A stretch of DNA of 64,000 bases from Fragum whitleyi (taxonomy: Eukaryota > Mollusca > Bivalvia > Cardiida > Cardiidae): NCBI GenBank assembly GCA_948146395.1, contig OX411552.1, positions 55,354,399 to 55,418,398 on the forward strand. Direction: 5' to 3'. The position numbers and the translations under genes were made by a program. This document shows, piece after piece, positions 42,660 through 54,272 of the stretch (position 1 is its first letter; each line of letters begins with the position of its first letter). The notes under the pieces are model-generated. The model had not been told where the DNA came from. It did no database searches and was given only the letters and a program-made list of their open reading frames with translations.

Positions 42660-42871
42660 CAGCTTCCCAGAATTTCTGTTCGAGAAATTTTGAAATCTCT
42701 TTAAATAAATTGGGTATTTTGCGTCTATTTAAAGCAGATAACTTTATCATTTATTTGGTTTCTACACATGAAACATTCTCATCTGGCACAGACTATTAAA
42801 CCGCAACCAACACCAACACCAATACCAACAAAAGTGGTGTGGTAAAATAACGGTCATAATATTCAAATGTT

Positions 42872-43304
42872 AAAGTTAACAACATCGTGAAATTGACAAG
42901 ATGAATGTTTTTCGAATGAAATTTAATGAGAGTGTGGGGCGAACTTTGAGTGAAATACAAGGGAGGTAATCAAATATCGCTTATTTGTTCAGAATAAACA
43001 AAACTAGCGATAATAGATACCTCCCTTTAACAAAACATGCCTGCATGTCCAATGAATAGCTTCCCATGTCTTCACGAACGTGTATTACGCCTACGAAATT
43101 CAATTAGATCCATGTCCGCGAAATCGTAGATTTTTTTACCGATTTTTATTTGAATGTAGATGTTGATCCCACAATTTTTAGCGAGTTTGGGTCGTTTTTG
43201 AAAGATTTTGTGAGTGTTTGGAATGAATGAACGGAGGGCCGTTTGAGTGATTTACAATGGTTTTGATCGAGATGAATGTCATTTTCACCATGTTTCTAAC
43301 TGTA
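42872..43304 (+). mobile_element. MITE family B copy
   Basis: AGTTAACAACATCGTGAAAT to ACCATGTTTCTAACTGTA; inner palindrome around GGGAGGTAATCAAATATCGC. Confidence 0.75.
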
Positions 43305-43439
43305 TGACCTATGTGATATGACCATAGAAAATATATTAAAGATATGGAGAATATTCAATGAGTGGCCATGGAATACCGAATTTATTAAACGAGTCATTTT
43401 TAAACAGATAAAAACGAGGCTGCGCCGAGTTTTTATCAG

Positions 43440-43760
43440 TTTTAGATGACGAGTTTAAAAACTCTGTATTTTATGAGCACAAATTTTATATTCTATTTAT
43501 AATATGACCCGAATTTTTGCGAAAAATTGTCAAAAATTATTAAGTTAAACATTCCAATTTTCCGCAAAACTTATAACACCCTTTAAAACTGACGTCATAT
43601 TACATACATTATGACGTCATTTTTGCGGTTACAGAATAGCGTTGCTTTTCGCCCCGAGCTCAATTGCATAGTTATTCCACTAGTGTAATCACACCCGTGT
43701 AATATCAAAAATATTCAATGGGGTTATTTCACTCCGGCGACGTCGGTCATATTATAAAAA
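43440..43760 (-). repeat. Repeat family V, reversed copy 3
   Basis: CACTAGTGTAATCACACCCG, ATATTCAATGGGGTTATTTC, and two TGACGTCA sites at 43590 and 43612. No defined ends. Confidence 0.6.
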
Positions 43761-44793
43761 TAGGTAAACACCTATAAACAAAACAAAAAAGAAAAGGGAA
43801 ATAAATGACGTCCCTTGGTATTTGGATTTTTACCAAGGTCATGCAAAACAAATAACTTAAGACCTACGCAAGTTCAAAGATGTGCGTTGAAATTTAAAAG
43901 ATACCAAAGAAAATGTTGAGAAAAAAGAAACCAGCAATTTCTCTATTTACCTTAACATTTTTCGATTTCATTATCTTCAGTGCATAGAAAATCCGGCTTG
44001 TGCGGGAAAACGTAAACAATTACACACCATCTGATTCCTTTTTGGAAATGGCCCATATAATTAATCAATTTGTCATATTTAAAAAATGAAGTTTGTTTCT
44101 AATTTCAATTGTGGTGTCAAATTAAGCATTTTTGCGTGGGTCAAATGGAAAAATGGATAAAAAAGTGAAAAAAACATAAACAAATGACACATGCCCATAA
44201 AAACACACTGTAAATAAAGATGAGACATATAGTTTTGTTTATAACAAAAGAAAAAAATAAAGTCAAATCGATTTTAAAATGGTATAAAAGGGTGCACTTG
44301 GTAATTTCATTTTCGAACATCGTAAAATTGACTATCGTCCGTTTCATATCATTCCAAATCGCATGCTCATTGCTCTTTTCTTTTCATTCCTGTCACTCGC
44401 TCAAACCGTTCAAATCGTTCCGAAATCGACTTCGAAAGATTTTGATCAATGGTTTGAGCAAGCAGAGTATCAATTTCACTATGTTCTTAAATGTACTCAC
44501 TTTCCTTTTGCTTCGCTAGTTTGGTGAGACGGTACGGTTGAGCAGTACTGTGCTCAGGACGACAAAGGGTGCAAACTGTTTGCCAATTACACCACGCTTT
44601 CCACATGTTCTTGATTGCAAAGCGAGGTATACTTTTCAAAAATTTTGCACCGCTTTGTCTTTCTGCTTTGTCGGAAAAACGCAAACTACGTATAGATGGA
44701 TATCTTTCTGTGATCTGGAAGCCCGTTTTTGCGTGATGAGTCACACATTTCAAAAGGTAGATACCGTTTTTATCCATAACTTTAATTCATGCC

Positions 44794-45332
44794 AGATATT
44801 CATACAAACTTCATGATCCTGAATCTTAATGAGTTTTACGTAAAATTGACACATTTTTGAAAACCTTTTTTTAAACTGTTATTTGAGACCTAACTTCTTT
44901 TGATATTTGCGACTTCCCCCCCCCCTTTTTTTTATATAGGGTTGAGTGTCTTTTTCACTGCGTTAAATGGAGTACCTAAGCGCATGGCAAATAACGCCAA
45001 CAGGCAATTGCACTGTAAACTCCAATAAACGCAATGAAAAAAGACACTCGACCCTTATAATTGCAAGATATTCATACAACTTCATGATCCTGAATCTTAA
45101 TGAGTTTTACGTAAAATTTACACATTTTTGAAAACCTTTTTTTAAACTGTTATTTGAGACCTAACTTCTTTTGATATTTGCGACTTCCCCCCTTTTTTTT
45201 ATATAGGGTTGAGTGTCTTTTTCACTGCGTTAAATGGAGTACCTAAGCGCATGGCAAATAACGCCAACAGGCAATTGCACTGTAAACTCCAATAAACGCA
45301 ATGAAAAAAGACACTCGACCCTTATAATTGCA
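44794..45332. repeat. Recent tandem duplication (~270 bp, two units), each with a foldback MITE
   Basis: Units 44794-45065 and 45066-45332 differ at few positions (C-run length, one A, one T/G). Each holds an inverted pair TAGGGTTGAGTGTCTTTTTC / GAAAAAAGACACTCGACCCT with TATA-like borders (first copy about 44934-45059). Confidence 0.9.
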
Positions 45333-45894
45333 ATCCTCTAGATCTAGAACTTATTACATGACTCGGCAATACATTTTAAAAGCTTTTTTAAAAGTCTACT
45401 CTCTGCGCTTATAGATTACACAATCTATTTTTTAGAAAGTGAATTTTTTCTTTCTCGCTTTCGAAGTTAAATTGCACTAAGTTAAACAAATGATACACAA
45501 ATAAACGACAATTTTGAAATTCGTATAGGTACTTATGACCAAAAACTTATTATGATTATAAATCACGCGCTTTTGGTATTTTGGTGAAATTAACTAAATC
45601 AAGAGTATAATTAAACCATCGTTACAAAATATATACTTTGAACCATTTGAAGATAAATATGTGCGAAACTTTTCTTGAAACTCTTTGAATGAAGAAAAAA
45701 GAATTATACAAAACGGATCGTTTAATTTTACTCGAAGCATGTGTTTACATTCTAGCATTTCTGTGCTATTTTCTTTATTTATTCTTTCCATATGCCCTAT
45801 ATACGTTTACACCAAATCCATAGCGGATTGATTTCCGAGGATGCAAAACGGATGCAGTTAGGATAGGCCTAACGGATGCATGGCGTTTGTTACT

Positions 45895-46737
45895 GGTGTT
45901 TCGCATCGTACAATTGACATCCACCTCAATCAAAATCATTCTAGATCGCTTGCTCAATGCTCCATTTGTTCATTCCAAACTCTCACTCTAATTACTCATA
46001 AACGCTCCGAAATCGTTAAAACACTCCGAAATCATTCAAACCGATCAACCTTTCATTCAAATATATTAAATTATTCTATGATTCTTTTTGGCCGGCGTGC
46101 TTTCAAAGCGTCTGATTGGTACAGTTAACAACATCATGAAATTGACAAGGTGAATGATTTTGAAATGATTTAGGAATGGAATTGAATGAGTGTGATGGGC
46201 GAGTTTTGAGTGAATTTAAAGGGAGGTAATCCTATATCGCAAATTTTGTTCAGGATGAACAAAATTAACGATATTGATTACCTCCTTTTAATAAAATATG
46301 CATTCAAGTTCTATACATAGCTTCCTATTTCTTCAAGAACCTACGAGACGTTAACAATTTAAATGATGTCAGTGAAATGGCGATTTTTCTCTATCAAAAT
46401 TTATTTTGAATGGCGTTTTTGAATGGTTTGAGTGAGTGTTTTGAATGAATGATTGGAGAGCTGAGTGGGCGATTTAGAATGGTTTTGATTGAGATGAATG
46501 TCAATTTCACGATGTTTTTAACTGTACATGAAGATACACAATTAGGGAAGTACGTAGATTTTTTGAAACGGATGTTATAAAGTGTCGCTCATTTCGAATA
46601 ACCTGGAAATTATATTATCTCCTTTAATTTTCACCCAGAACTCGCTCCTACCATTCATTCAATATAATTCCAAAACTATTCCAAAACCATTCCAAAGCAA
46701 TTCAACTTGTCAATTACATTATTTTGTAAAAAAACAG
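45895..46737 (-). mobile_element. MITE family B, reversed copy split by a nested family B copy
   Basis: Left part (45895-46119) begins CATCGTACAATTGACATCCA. Right part (~46526-46737) holds TTATATTATCTCCTTTAATT and ends CAATTACATTATTTTGTA. The forward copy 46120-46525 sits between them. Confidence 0.65.
46120..46525 (+). mobile_element. MITE family B, complete nested copy
   Basis: TACAGTTAACAACATCATGA to CGATGTTTTTAACTGTA, inverted termini of about 27 bp and TA at each end, 406 bp like the copy at 31380. Confidence 0.8.
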
Positions 46738-47194
46738 ACCAAATTGTGTTCATACTTCTTCCATTCTCAATTCGCCCGTTAGTGCAGTAGGACCAGCCCT
46801 TTTGGGAGGCAATAGTTTGTCAACTTGTAATTTTGATCATACCCTTTAATCGTGATAAAAGTTAAGTAATCTGGGCCGTCAACCGTGCAACTTTTACCCC
46901 AAATATAGTTCACTTTAATTTTCTGTCATTTTATTTTTTGAAAGGTTGTTTATGAAATGCATTTATGAGCATACCATAGCAAAAGAATTCGTGAATAAAA
47001 GATATGCATGACTTGCAATGCGAAAAGGGACCTTTTTAGACGAGTGACAAATTATCAAATCGCTGCTGTCGCTAAAAAATAGATTGATCAAACAACTCTT
47101 TCACTCGGACAGAAGTGTAATGTTGACCCCTTCCTTTTGTTTAAAATAATCGTGGCCACTTTATAAACGTCGAAGTCGAAGTAAAATGACATCA

Positions 47195-47290
47195 TCACCA
47201 ACAACAACAACAACAACAACGACGACGAGGATAACAACAACAACAATATCATCATCATCAACAACAACAACAAAAACAACAACATCATCA
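47195..47290. repeat. (CAA)n/(CAT)n triplet-rich tract
   Basis: Imperfect CAA, GAC and CAT triplets; the open frames across it are low complexity. Confidence 0.85.
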
Positions 47291-47299
47291 AAAAATTGG

Positions 47300-49044
47300 A
47301 AAAGAATAAAAAAAAATATTATGAACGTCAAGCTCTAGAAACATGTACTGTTTAATTTTCGTTTTTGAAATAAAATGATATTGTTTACAAACTATGCGGG
47401 GTCGTTACATATAAGTTGTCAACAAATATAGTGTGACCGATTAAATGAAAATGGACCATCGGAAAACAAATGGTAAAAAAGAGATCGGAACTGTCGGATG
47501 TCAACCAGAGACCTTATTTGAAATCTATATGAATAGTAAGGTAGAATAACCATTCTAGATTGATATAATATAAAAAAGACGAGAAGTTTAGATCCTAGTC
47601 AGACTGCGCAATCAGCGCTGTCTGACTAGGGTCGTTACTTTTCGAGCTTATAGATGTTTCGTTTTTCGCGTGACGGGCCTCAAATTCGAAACGATGACAA
47701 TGCAGATATTTGCAAAGCAGTATTTTGAAACTTGTAACGTCCCCGTGAAATAGAATACGATACATCTATAATGTCTCAAATGGCAAAATGAAATATACGA
47801 AATAAAGACCCACGTCATTGAACAGATAAAAGTAAAGTATTTCGTTACCGTACTGGCAATGGCAATATCAGAAATATATGGGTAGGAGCTCAAATCCACA
47901 CGATATGACTTAATCTGTTAAAAAACAACGTATGAGTCCATTATTGTTTGCCCGGTCGGGAGAAACATATGATATAGAGATCAGATGAACGTTGGCGAAG
48001 CCTTGGTTTGGACTCGTAATCTAAGGATTCATAGTATCTCAACATACTTAGGCTTAAGATCATCGGTCCATATGTGGAAGACAAATGTCGGATAGGAAAT
48101 TGGCCTTTTCCGTGGCTCAACCTATTGCCAATCTTTCTCTTTTGATAGGCTTTGTTATAGATGTGGCATTGAAGACATGAACTGTAGCTTGATTGTACAT
48201 ATCTTAGCAAATTACTCTTTTGTACAGACATGTCGAGATGCGTTTGGCCGAAATATTCTTCAAAATTTTGGTCAAAGAGTACATAATTTTGTTACATCTC
48301 TAAACACCTGTCTCTTTCTGCCATAAATGTTTTTTTGTTTACATTATAGCATTGTGTTGTTGTAATGCTTGCTTACTGTTTGAGGAGTAAGGGATACGTC
48401 ATCTTTGATTTAGGTTGTCGACATCTACTACAAAGTTAATATATGATCTATATGTTTATGCGCTCCCATGTGTAGTCTTTCCCTTTCGTTTCGAGTAAGG
48501 CCTTATATCTGGGACGTCAGTAGAAGTGTATGGAATTTGTATAATGTGATGTACCTGTCACAAAATTCATTTAATGAATGATTCAAGTTTTCTTTTTCTT
48601 TTGAATAGTCCAAACGTTCTAAATTTTAGAACTTTTATTTTTCTGATTGATACATATATTTTCTTGCTTGATCTTTATTTGTACTGTGTTGTTCATTTTG
48701 TCATATTGTAAATCTTCATTTACTTGGAGGAATTAAAGATTATAAATCCGAAACCAAATCTATTGTAATTCGGCGCGGTACAATTTCCACTATTGCCGCG
48801 ACACGAACTACTCTAATCTAAAAGCAGGTAACGATCATATTCCAAAATTCTAACGGTAAGAACAATCTGTTCTGGATATATAATTTCAAAATAGTTGAAA
48901 TAATTGTTATTTATTGGTTTAAGATTAACGGTTAGACTCAAATTGGGCTCTTCACTGTATTTCATATTATCAAATATCGGTAGCAGCGTAGTAAAATGTA
49001 GGCCAATCCACCACATACAATAATTTCGTTGCATTTTTTTGAAG
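47300..49044. other. Intergenic stretch without a supported gene
   Basis: Contains a palindrome (CCTAGTCAGACTGCGCAATC, ~47597) related to family I and a stretch ending GGAATTAAAGATTATAAATC at ~48750 that could be a retroelement 3' end. Remaining sequence unexplained. Confidence 0.4.
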
Positions 49045-49289
49045 TATGAGCCTGTGCGTGTCATTTCCAACAATTTCAAATGCGCGCCAAGTAAATACCC
49101 TGTCCAGCCAGTGCATCTGCTCAATCGGACAAGGTTCTTCACTTGCGCTTTTTCGAAAGATAAGGTCCAATAGTGTCTTTGGAAAGTCAGGCAAACATCT
49201 AATTATAGTAGGAGGCATTAAAATTGGTAAATGGTGGCCCTTCACGCACATGTCAAATTGTTGAAAAAAGTGTCACGCACAGGCTCATA
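49045..49289. mobile_element. MITE family I, copy 3
   Basis: Best-preserved termini: TATGAGCCTGTGCGTGTCAT and GTCACGCACAGGCTCATA. Confidence 0.8.
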
Positions 49290-49317
49290 TTTCTTCGTTC
49301 TGAAACAATCGCAGGAT

Positions 49318-49478
49318 CATGTTGTATAAAAGTGAAAAATTGGTTAGTTATTAACCGGATGTTAATTTCAGCCAACCAGGATCGTTGTTTCAATTGTACC
49401 AATTGAAACAACAAGCCTGATTAGCTGAAAATATAACTTGGTTAAAATTAACCAATCGTTATCTTTTATACAACTTGT
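49318..49478. mobile_element. Foldback MITE family R
   Basis: About 70-bp imperfect inverted arms: GTATAAAAGTGAAAAATTGG...GTTGTTTCAATT against AATTGAAACAAC...TTTTATAC. Directly followed by a family B copy. Confidence 0.7.
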
Positions 49479-49492
49479 CCAACTGGGTGCAC

Positions 49493-49880
49493 AGTTAAAA
49501 ACATCGTGGTATTGACAAGTTGAATGATTTTTGAATGACTTTTGAATGATATTGAGTAAATGAGTGGTGCGAGTATTAATGAAATGTAAGGGAAGTTATA
49601 CAATATCTTTCAATTCGTGAAAATTGAACGAAATTATCAGTATTTTATCACCTGTGTCACCCCTTTAAATAAAATGATAATGATAATGAAAAACCTAGAT
49701 ACTTCTCCATTTTTGGCTCAGACGTTTTAAATCCGCGACAGTAGAATCGTAGAATGATTTATTCGATTTGAATAAAAAAATGATCGTTTTGAACGATTTT
49801 CAAGAGTCTAAACGATTTCGGAGCGTTTTTGAAAAGTGTGAGTGTTTAGAAGAAAGTAATGGAGCGCTGAGTGAGTAAGA
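49493..49880 (+). mobile_element. MITE family B, 3'-truncated
   Basis: CACAGTTAAAAACATCGTGG start, AAGGGAAGTTATACAATATC inside, stops after GGAGCGCTGAGTGAGTAAG without the right terminus. Confidence 0.65.
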
Positions 49881-51063
49881 AAAAAAACCAAAAACAACAA
49901 CAAAAGCATCAAGCCCAAACGCTCAAAGTAATATAAATGGCAAAAAAGACGGCATTTCTTCTCGTCCTATCCACTATTCATTTTTTAATTAAATAGAGTC
50001 AAGAGTTTAATGGTCTAGCGACATTGTAATGAGATCTCCATGTTTTTGATTATCATTATGATGATCACCTTGGGCAGTAAATATGACCAGCCGAACATTG
50101 ACCATCTATAAAAATGTATTGCCGGGCGTCACTATACGTATTATTTATTTTTCTACTAAATTTTTAAGGGGTACTTTTAATAGTGTGCAAATTCATACCC
50201 GAGTTAAAACCAAAGAAAAGTTCCTCATTTTTGCGAAATATGATAAATTGTGGTACACGGAAAGGGAAATAAATATCGCCTCTGATTGGCTCGATTTTTT
50301 ATGTAGACAATTATTCTGACCAAGTTTGAGATGTTCCAGCCAAAAATAAAGTCTCGAGTAAATTTTAGTATGTTTGTTTTCTGTTCATAAACTTGCCCAG
50401 TGAATCTATTGCGGTTCCAGAATCTCTGTAAAGGGAGTTCGAGCAAATACTAGTAGATAATGTAGAAATGTTCCTTTTCCAGGTGTTAAAATATTTCATT
50501 GAATTTCTCCACGAAAAAGAATTAATAAACTTTAAATGGGTAAAGTTGAACGCCCCGAGCCCCTCTGGATCCGCCACTTTGACAATTCCTAACTATAAAA
50601 TCTGACTTTTGAAATTCATAATTTGGTAGTTTTGGTAGTCTTGACTTAAAATTTTAAACCTGCATTATAAATGTTATGATGTTTATAGAAATTTGATCCT
50701 TTTTTGAAATCTACACGTTTCTTTCAAAAGATTTACGTCGAAAATGTCTTATTTCAATTTCGTCTTAGGTTTGAAACTTTGTACCCTTTTAATACTGAAC
50801 CCGGATTATTCCTGCTTAAGCATAAGGTATAAACAAAGATCAGACTGATTAAGTGGTCACTCTGATCTAAGTTTACACCACCTGACTTTCTTTATTAACC
50901 AAAAATAGTATGATAGTTTCAATAAAAAATATACTGACATACATTTAGTGCACCCAGTACTTTCAGCACTTCGATTTAAAAGTAATTTTGTCAAGGTTAT
51001 TATTTAGTATGACAAGAATTAATTTGATCCGTCAGAATAGCTTTGCTCTCAACCAAGGACTGA
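49881..51063. other. Intergenic stretch with nothing recognised
   Basis: AT-rich, short ORFs on both strands without family features; no repeat partner noticed in this window. Confidence 0.4.
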
Positions 51064-51313
51064 GTCCTGGTCATAGCGCAGTTGGTTGCTCGTCGGACTG
51101 TCAATTTAAAGGTCCCGGGTTCAACCCCCCGACGGCGGCACTCATCCTTTCCGACTATTTGTCTTCCACCAATGGGTTGATAATCGTAGACCTATGTGAT
51201 ATAACAGCTGGAGGCTAGAGAAGGATGTGATGGTAGTACTGTTTAGAATTACAAGGGATCCATTGTTAGGTGCTCTAGTCGCCGAGATATAACTGAAATT
51301 ATAACCCTTACCC
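51064..51313 (+). mobile_element. SINE, second copy, worn tRNA head
   Basis: CATAGCGCAGTTGGTT (A-box) and GGTTCAACCCCCCGACGGCG (B-box), then the same body as 428-710: CCAATGGGTTGATAATCGTA, GGAGGCTAGAGAAGGATGT, GGATCCATTGTTAGGTGCTC. Acceptor-stem pairing is lost. It runs into the long tetranucleotide repeat. Confidence 0.8.
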
Positions 51314-51973
51314 CAGTCAGTCAGACAGTCAGTCAGTCAGTCAGTCAGTCAGTCAGTCAGTCAGTCAGTCAGTCAGTCAGTCAGTCAGTCAGTCAGTCAG
51401 TCAGTCAGTCAGTCAGTCAGTCAGTCAGTCAGTCAGTCAGTCAGTCAGTCAGTCAGTCAGTCAGTCAGTCAGTCAGTCAGTCAGTCAGTCAGTCAGTCAG
51501 TCAGTCAGTCAGTCAGTCAGTCAGTCAGTCAGTCAGTCAGTCAGTCAGTCAGTCAGTCAGTCAGTCAGTCAGTCAGTCAGTCAGTCAGTCAGTCAGTCAG
51601 TCAGTCAGTCAGTCAGTCAGTCAGTCAGTCAGTCAGTCAGTCAGTCAGTCAGTCAGTCAGTCAGTCAGTCAGTCAGTCAGTCAGTCAGTCAGTCAGTCAG
51701 TCAGTCAGTCAGTCAGTCAGTCAGTCAGTCAGTCAGTCAGTCAGTCAGTCAGTCAGTCAGTCAGTCAGTCAGTCAGTCAGTCCAACCAACCAACTAAACA
51801 ACCAACCAACCAAACAACCAACCAACCAAACAACCAACCAACCAACCAACCAACCAACCAGCCAACCAACAAACCAACAACCAACCAACCAACCAACCAA
51901 CCAGCCAACCAACAAACCAACAAACCAACCAACCAACCAACCAACCAACCAACCAACCATCCAACCAACCAAC

Positions 51974-52061
<88 letters not shown>
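51314..52061. repeat. 748-bp compound tetranucleotide repeat
   Basis: (CAGT)n 51314-51782 (about 117 units, one early interruption), then (CCAA)n with variants to ~51975, then (CAAT)n to 52061. Open frames over it (WLVG repeats) are artefacts. Confidence 0.97.
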
Positions 52062-52062
<1 letters not shown>

Positions 52063-52499
52063 CATGTATATTTAGGGTCCGTGTCTCAACTGAGATCCCT
52101 CGTCGTAAGCCTCGTCCTTCTGAATTTATATTTTGTTTCAAAGAAATCATCAATATTAGGACATTCAAATCAGTATGAATAATTTTTCCACAATAATTTA
52201 GTAGAAAGCAGGTAGCGTAGACTGGGATCAGGCTGCATGATCTTGTCTGTGCGGTCTGCCATAGATCTTTATTTATCGTAAACAGCACGTGAAAAGTTTA
52301 AATGCATATCAATCTAATGAAAGAATTGCTGCATATTTCTTCTTGAAAGGATACTTAAACATTATTCATAAGTAATATCTAACCATGAAAATGAATCGAA
52401 AAGACAGTTTTATGAATATTGTTAACCCATGGTTGAATGAAGTTTGAAACGTAATTAATGGGCTATGAAAAGTTATTTGAAAGCAAATTATGTACATAT

Positions 52500-53393
52500 A
52501 AATTGCACGCGATAAGGTTAACATTTAGACGGTTGTATCGATATTTTCTATAGGTAGTGCAGGTTACTTATCGAATATGTTAACTTCCTGTACAGAACCT
52601 GATATAATATAATTAAAATACCGTGACGTATGTAAATGACTGCGATGGCTCAGTGGATACGCATGCTAGACTATCGACTGATTGTTACCAAAACGCTCCC
52701 GGTTCGTATCCTGTCATCGGCACATTTTGTTATTGTTGGTTTTATTCGAAAAGATTAAACTTTTTACATCATCAAATACACGCAGACAAATTTCTTTTCT
52801 ATGTGTTTCTTTATATTTTAGATATGTATCATAGGAGTAAACATACAGGATTATACCGTTCGGAGAAACCTTTATCGATTCTATGCGATGAAATATCGAA
52901 TCATGAAACAACCGCCTTTGGTCTACAATTGTTTTGGCTATTGCATTCTGTTTATCAGCGTGAAATCTTTTTAATTTGGAATCTTCGAATAGTCAAATTG
53001 CAGTTTCAAGCTCTATCTAAAGTGGCCTTTATATCCATCCCCACGGTGAAGTAAATATAGTACATATCTATTCAATCCAAAGAATACAAAAAGCCTTTGT
53101 AGAAGTTTCAAAATTAGCACAAAATTTAACAATTTTTATTTTTTTTTTTTAAAAAATTATGCCATTAAATGTATAAATTGAAAAAGTTAATTTTCATTTC
53201 GCAATGCAGAATTGAACTCGGTCCGCTTGGTCAAAATTCTGTCGTCCTTATCCACTCGACTACGCCACTCCGATAAACTAATGCATGTTTTTTCAGTATA
53301 ATAAACACAGCCAATCGACATGAACACTGTTTTCAATAACATGGATTGATCCAGTGTTTATATACAATATCGCGCTTATCGCGTGAGCATAAT
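52500..53393. mobile_element. ~890-bp insertion with tRNA-like sequences at both ends
   Basis: Absent from copy 2 (ATATACATACCCGTTTTACG at ~59100). Short inverted ends GCACGCGATAAG and CTTATCGCGTGAGC. Inside, 52637-52722 forward is tRNA-like (GATGGCTCAGTGG, GGTTCGTATCC, CATCGGCA). 53205-53277 on the minus strand has GAGTGGCGTAGTCGAGTGG and GAGTTCAATTC. The 143-codon ORF inside is not recognisable. Confidence 0.65.
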
Positions 53394-53595
53394 ACCCGTT
53401 TTACGTAAAGTAATTTGAAGTCGACCTTGAACTTCATGTTTATGAATACGCTTTGGGTTGATTATATTTCGAAAATGTCATACATATTTTCAGTGAAATA
53501 TGAATCCAGTTGGTACGAGTGTAAACGAGACACTTTTTGATTCTTTCCTTTTTCCTGTCTAAACTCGGATTTTCGTGACATTTAGAAATTGTTTA

Positions 53596-53943
53596 TACAG
53601 TCAAGCTTGCTTGAGCGACCACGTCTATTAAGCGACCATTTTAATAAATCGACCGTTTCCAAATTCCCTTCTTTAAATCAAAATATCTTAAAAACTCGGT
53701 ATTGTTGGTCTAAACTTTATTGAAAATGAATTCTTTGTTGTTAAAACTCACAAGAATCGTCTCAATGAGACGTTTCTATTTTGTTTTAACAACATAGGAT
53801 TATTGGGAATTTCGCAATGATATGCGTGTTCAATAAAAAAGTATGTTTCATTTTTGTAAACAAAACGTATATTAAGCGGCCATTTTCTATAACGACCGTT
53901 TTTGTGGCCCCGTTAGTGGTCGCTTAAAACAAGTTTTACTGTA
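53596..53943. mobile_element. MITE family G, copy with empty partner site
   Basis: TACAGTCAAGCTTGCTTGAG to AAACAAGTTTTACTGTA, TA duplicated. Duplicate 2 (~59302) reads TTTATATTTTTCATCTG with no insert. Confidence 0.85.
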
Positions 53944-53944
53944 T

Positions 53945-54272
53945 TCTTCATCTGATCATAATATTTTTAGCCGACTGATAAAGAGTCATTAAAAGATAAT
54001 TCAAGCGAAATTTGGTTGATATCCGTCAGTTTGATTATGAGAAGTCACATTTTGCCATGTATGGAAATTATCCACGCCCATCGAAGCCTTGTTTACAACT
54101 TTGAAATTTTGTTAAAGTTCAACACGTTGTTTCCGATGTGAAGTTTTCAAAAAAAAAAAAAATAATAATAAAAAAAACCCCAAAACCTGACTTACCGACG
54201 GACGGACGGACGGACGCACGATGGACAAATCGCCATGACAATACCAAATGACATTCGGCCAGTGGACCTAAA
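53945..54272 (-). mobile_element. Pearl-like family D, short copy in duplicate 1
   Basis: CTTCATCTGATCATAATATT to CATTCGGCCAGTGGACCTAA with GACGGACGGACGGACGGACG. Matching copy in duplicate 2 at 59308-59598. Confidence 0.65.

Noticed and set aside
47941..48231. Minus-strand ORF with a C-x-x-C segment, possibly retroviral-type integrase
   Set aside because: Only a vague resemblance (YVQSSYSSCLQCH); no catalytic residues or neighbouring RT seen. Not listed as a feature.
51769..51992. Three overlapping ORFs rich in Trp, Leu, Val and Gly
   Set aside because: Translations of the (CCAA)n repeat.
52623..53054. 143-codon ORF, the longest in the window
   Set aside because: It overlaps a tRNA-like sequence inside an insertion missing from the partner duplicate and shows no family motif; chance openness is likely.
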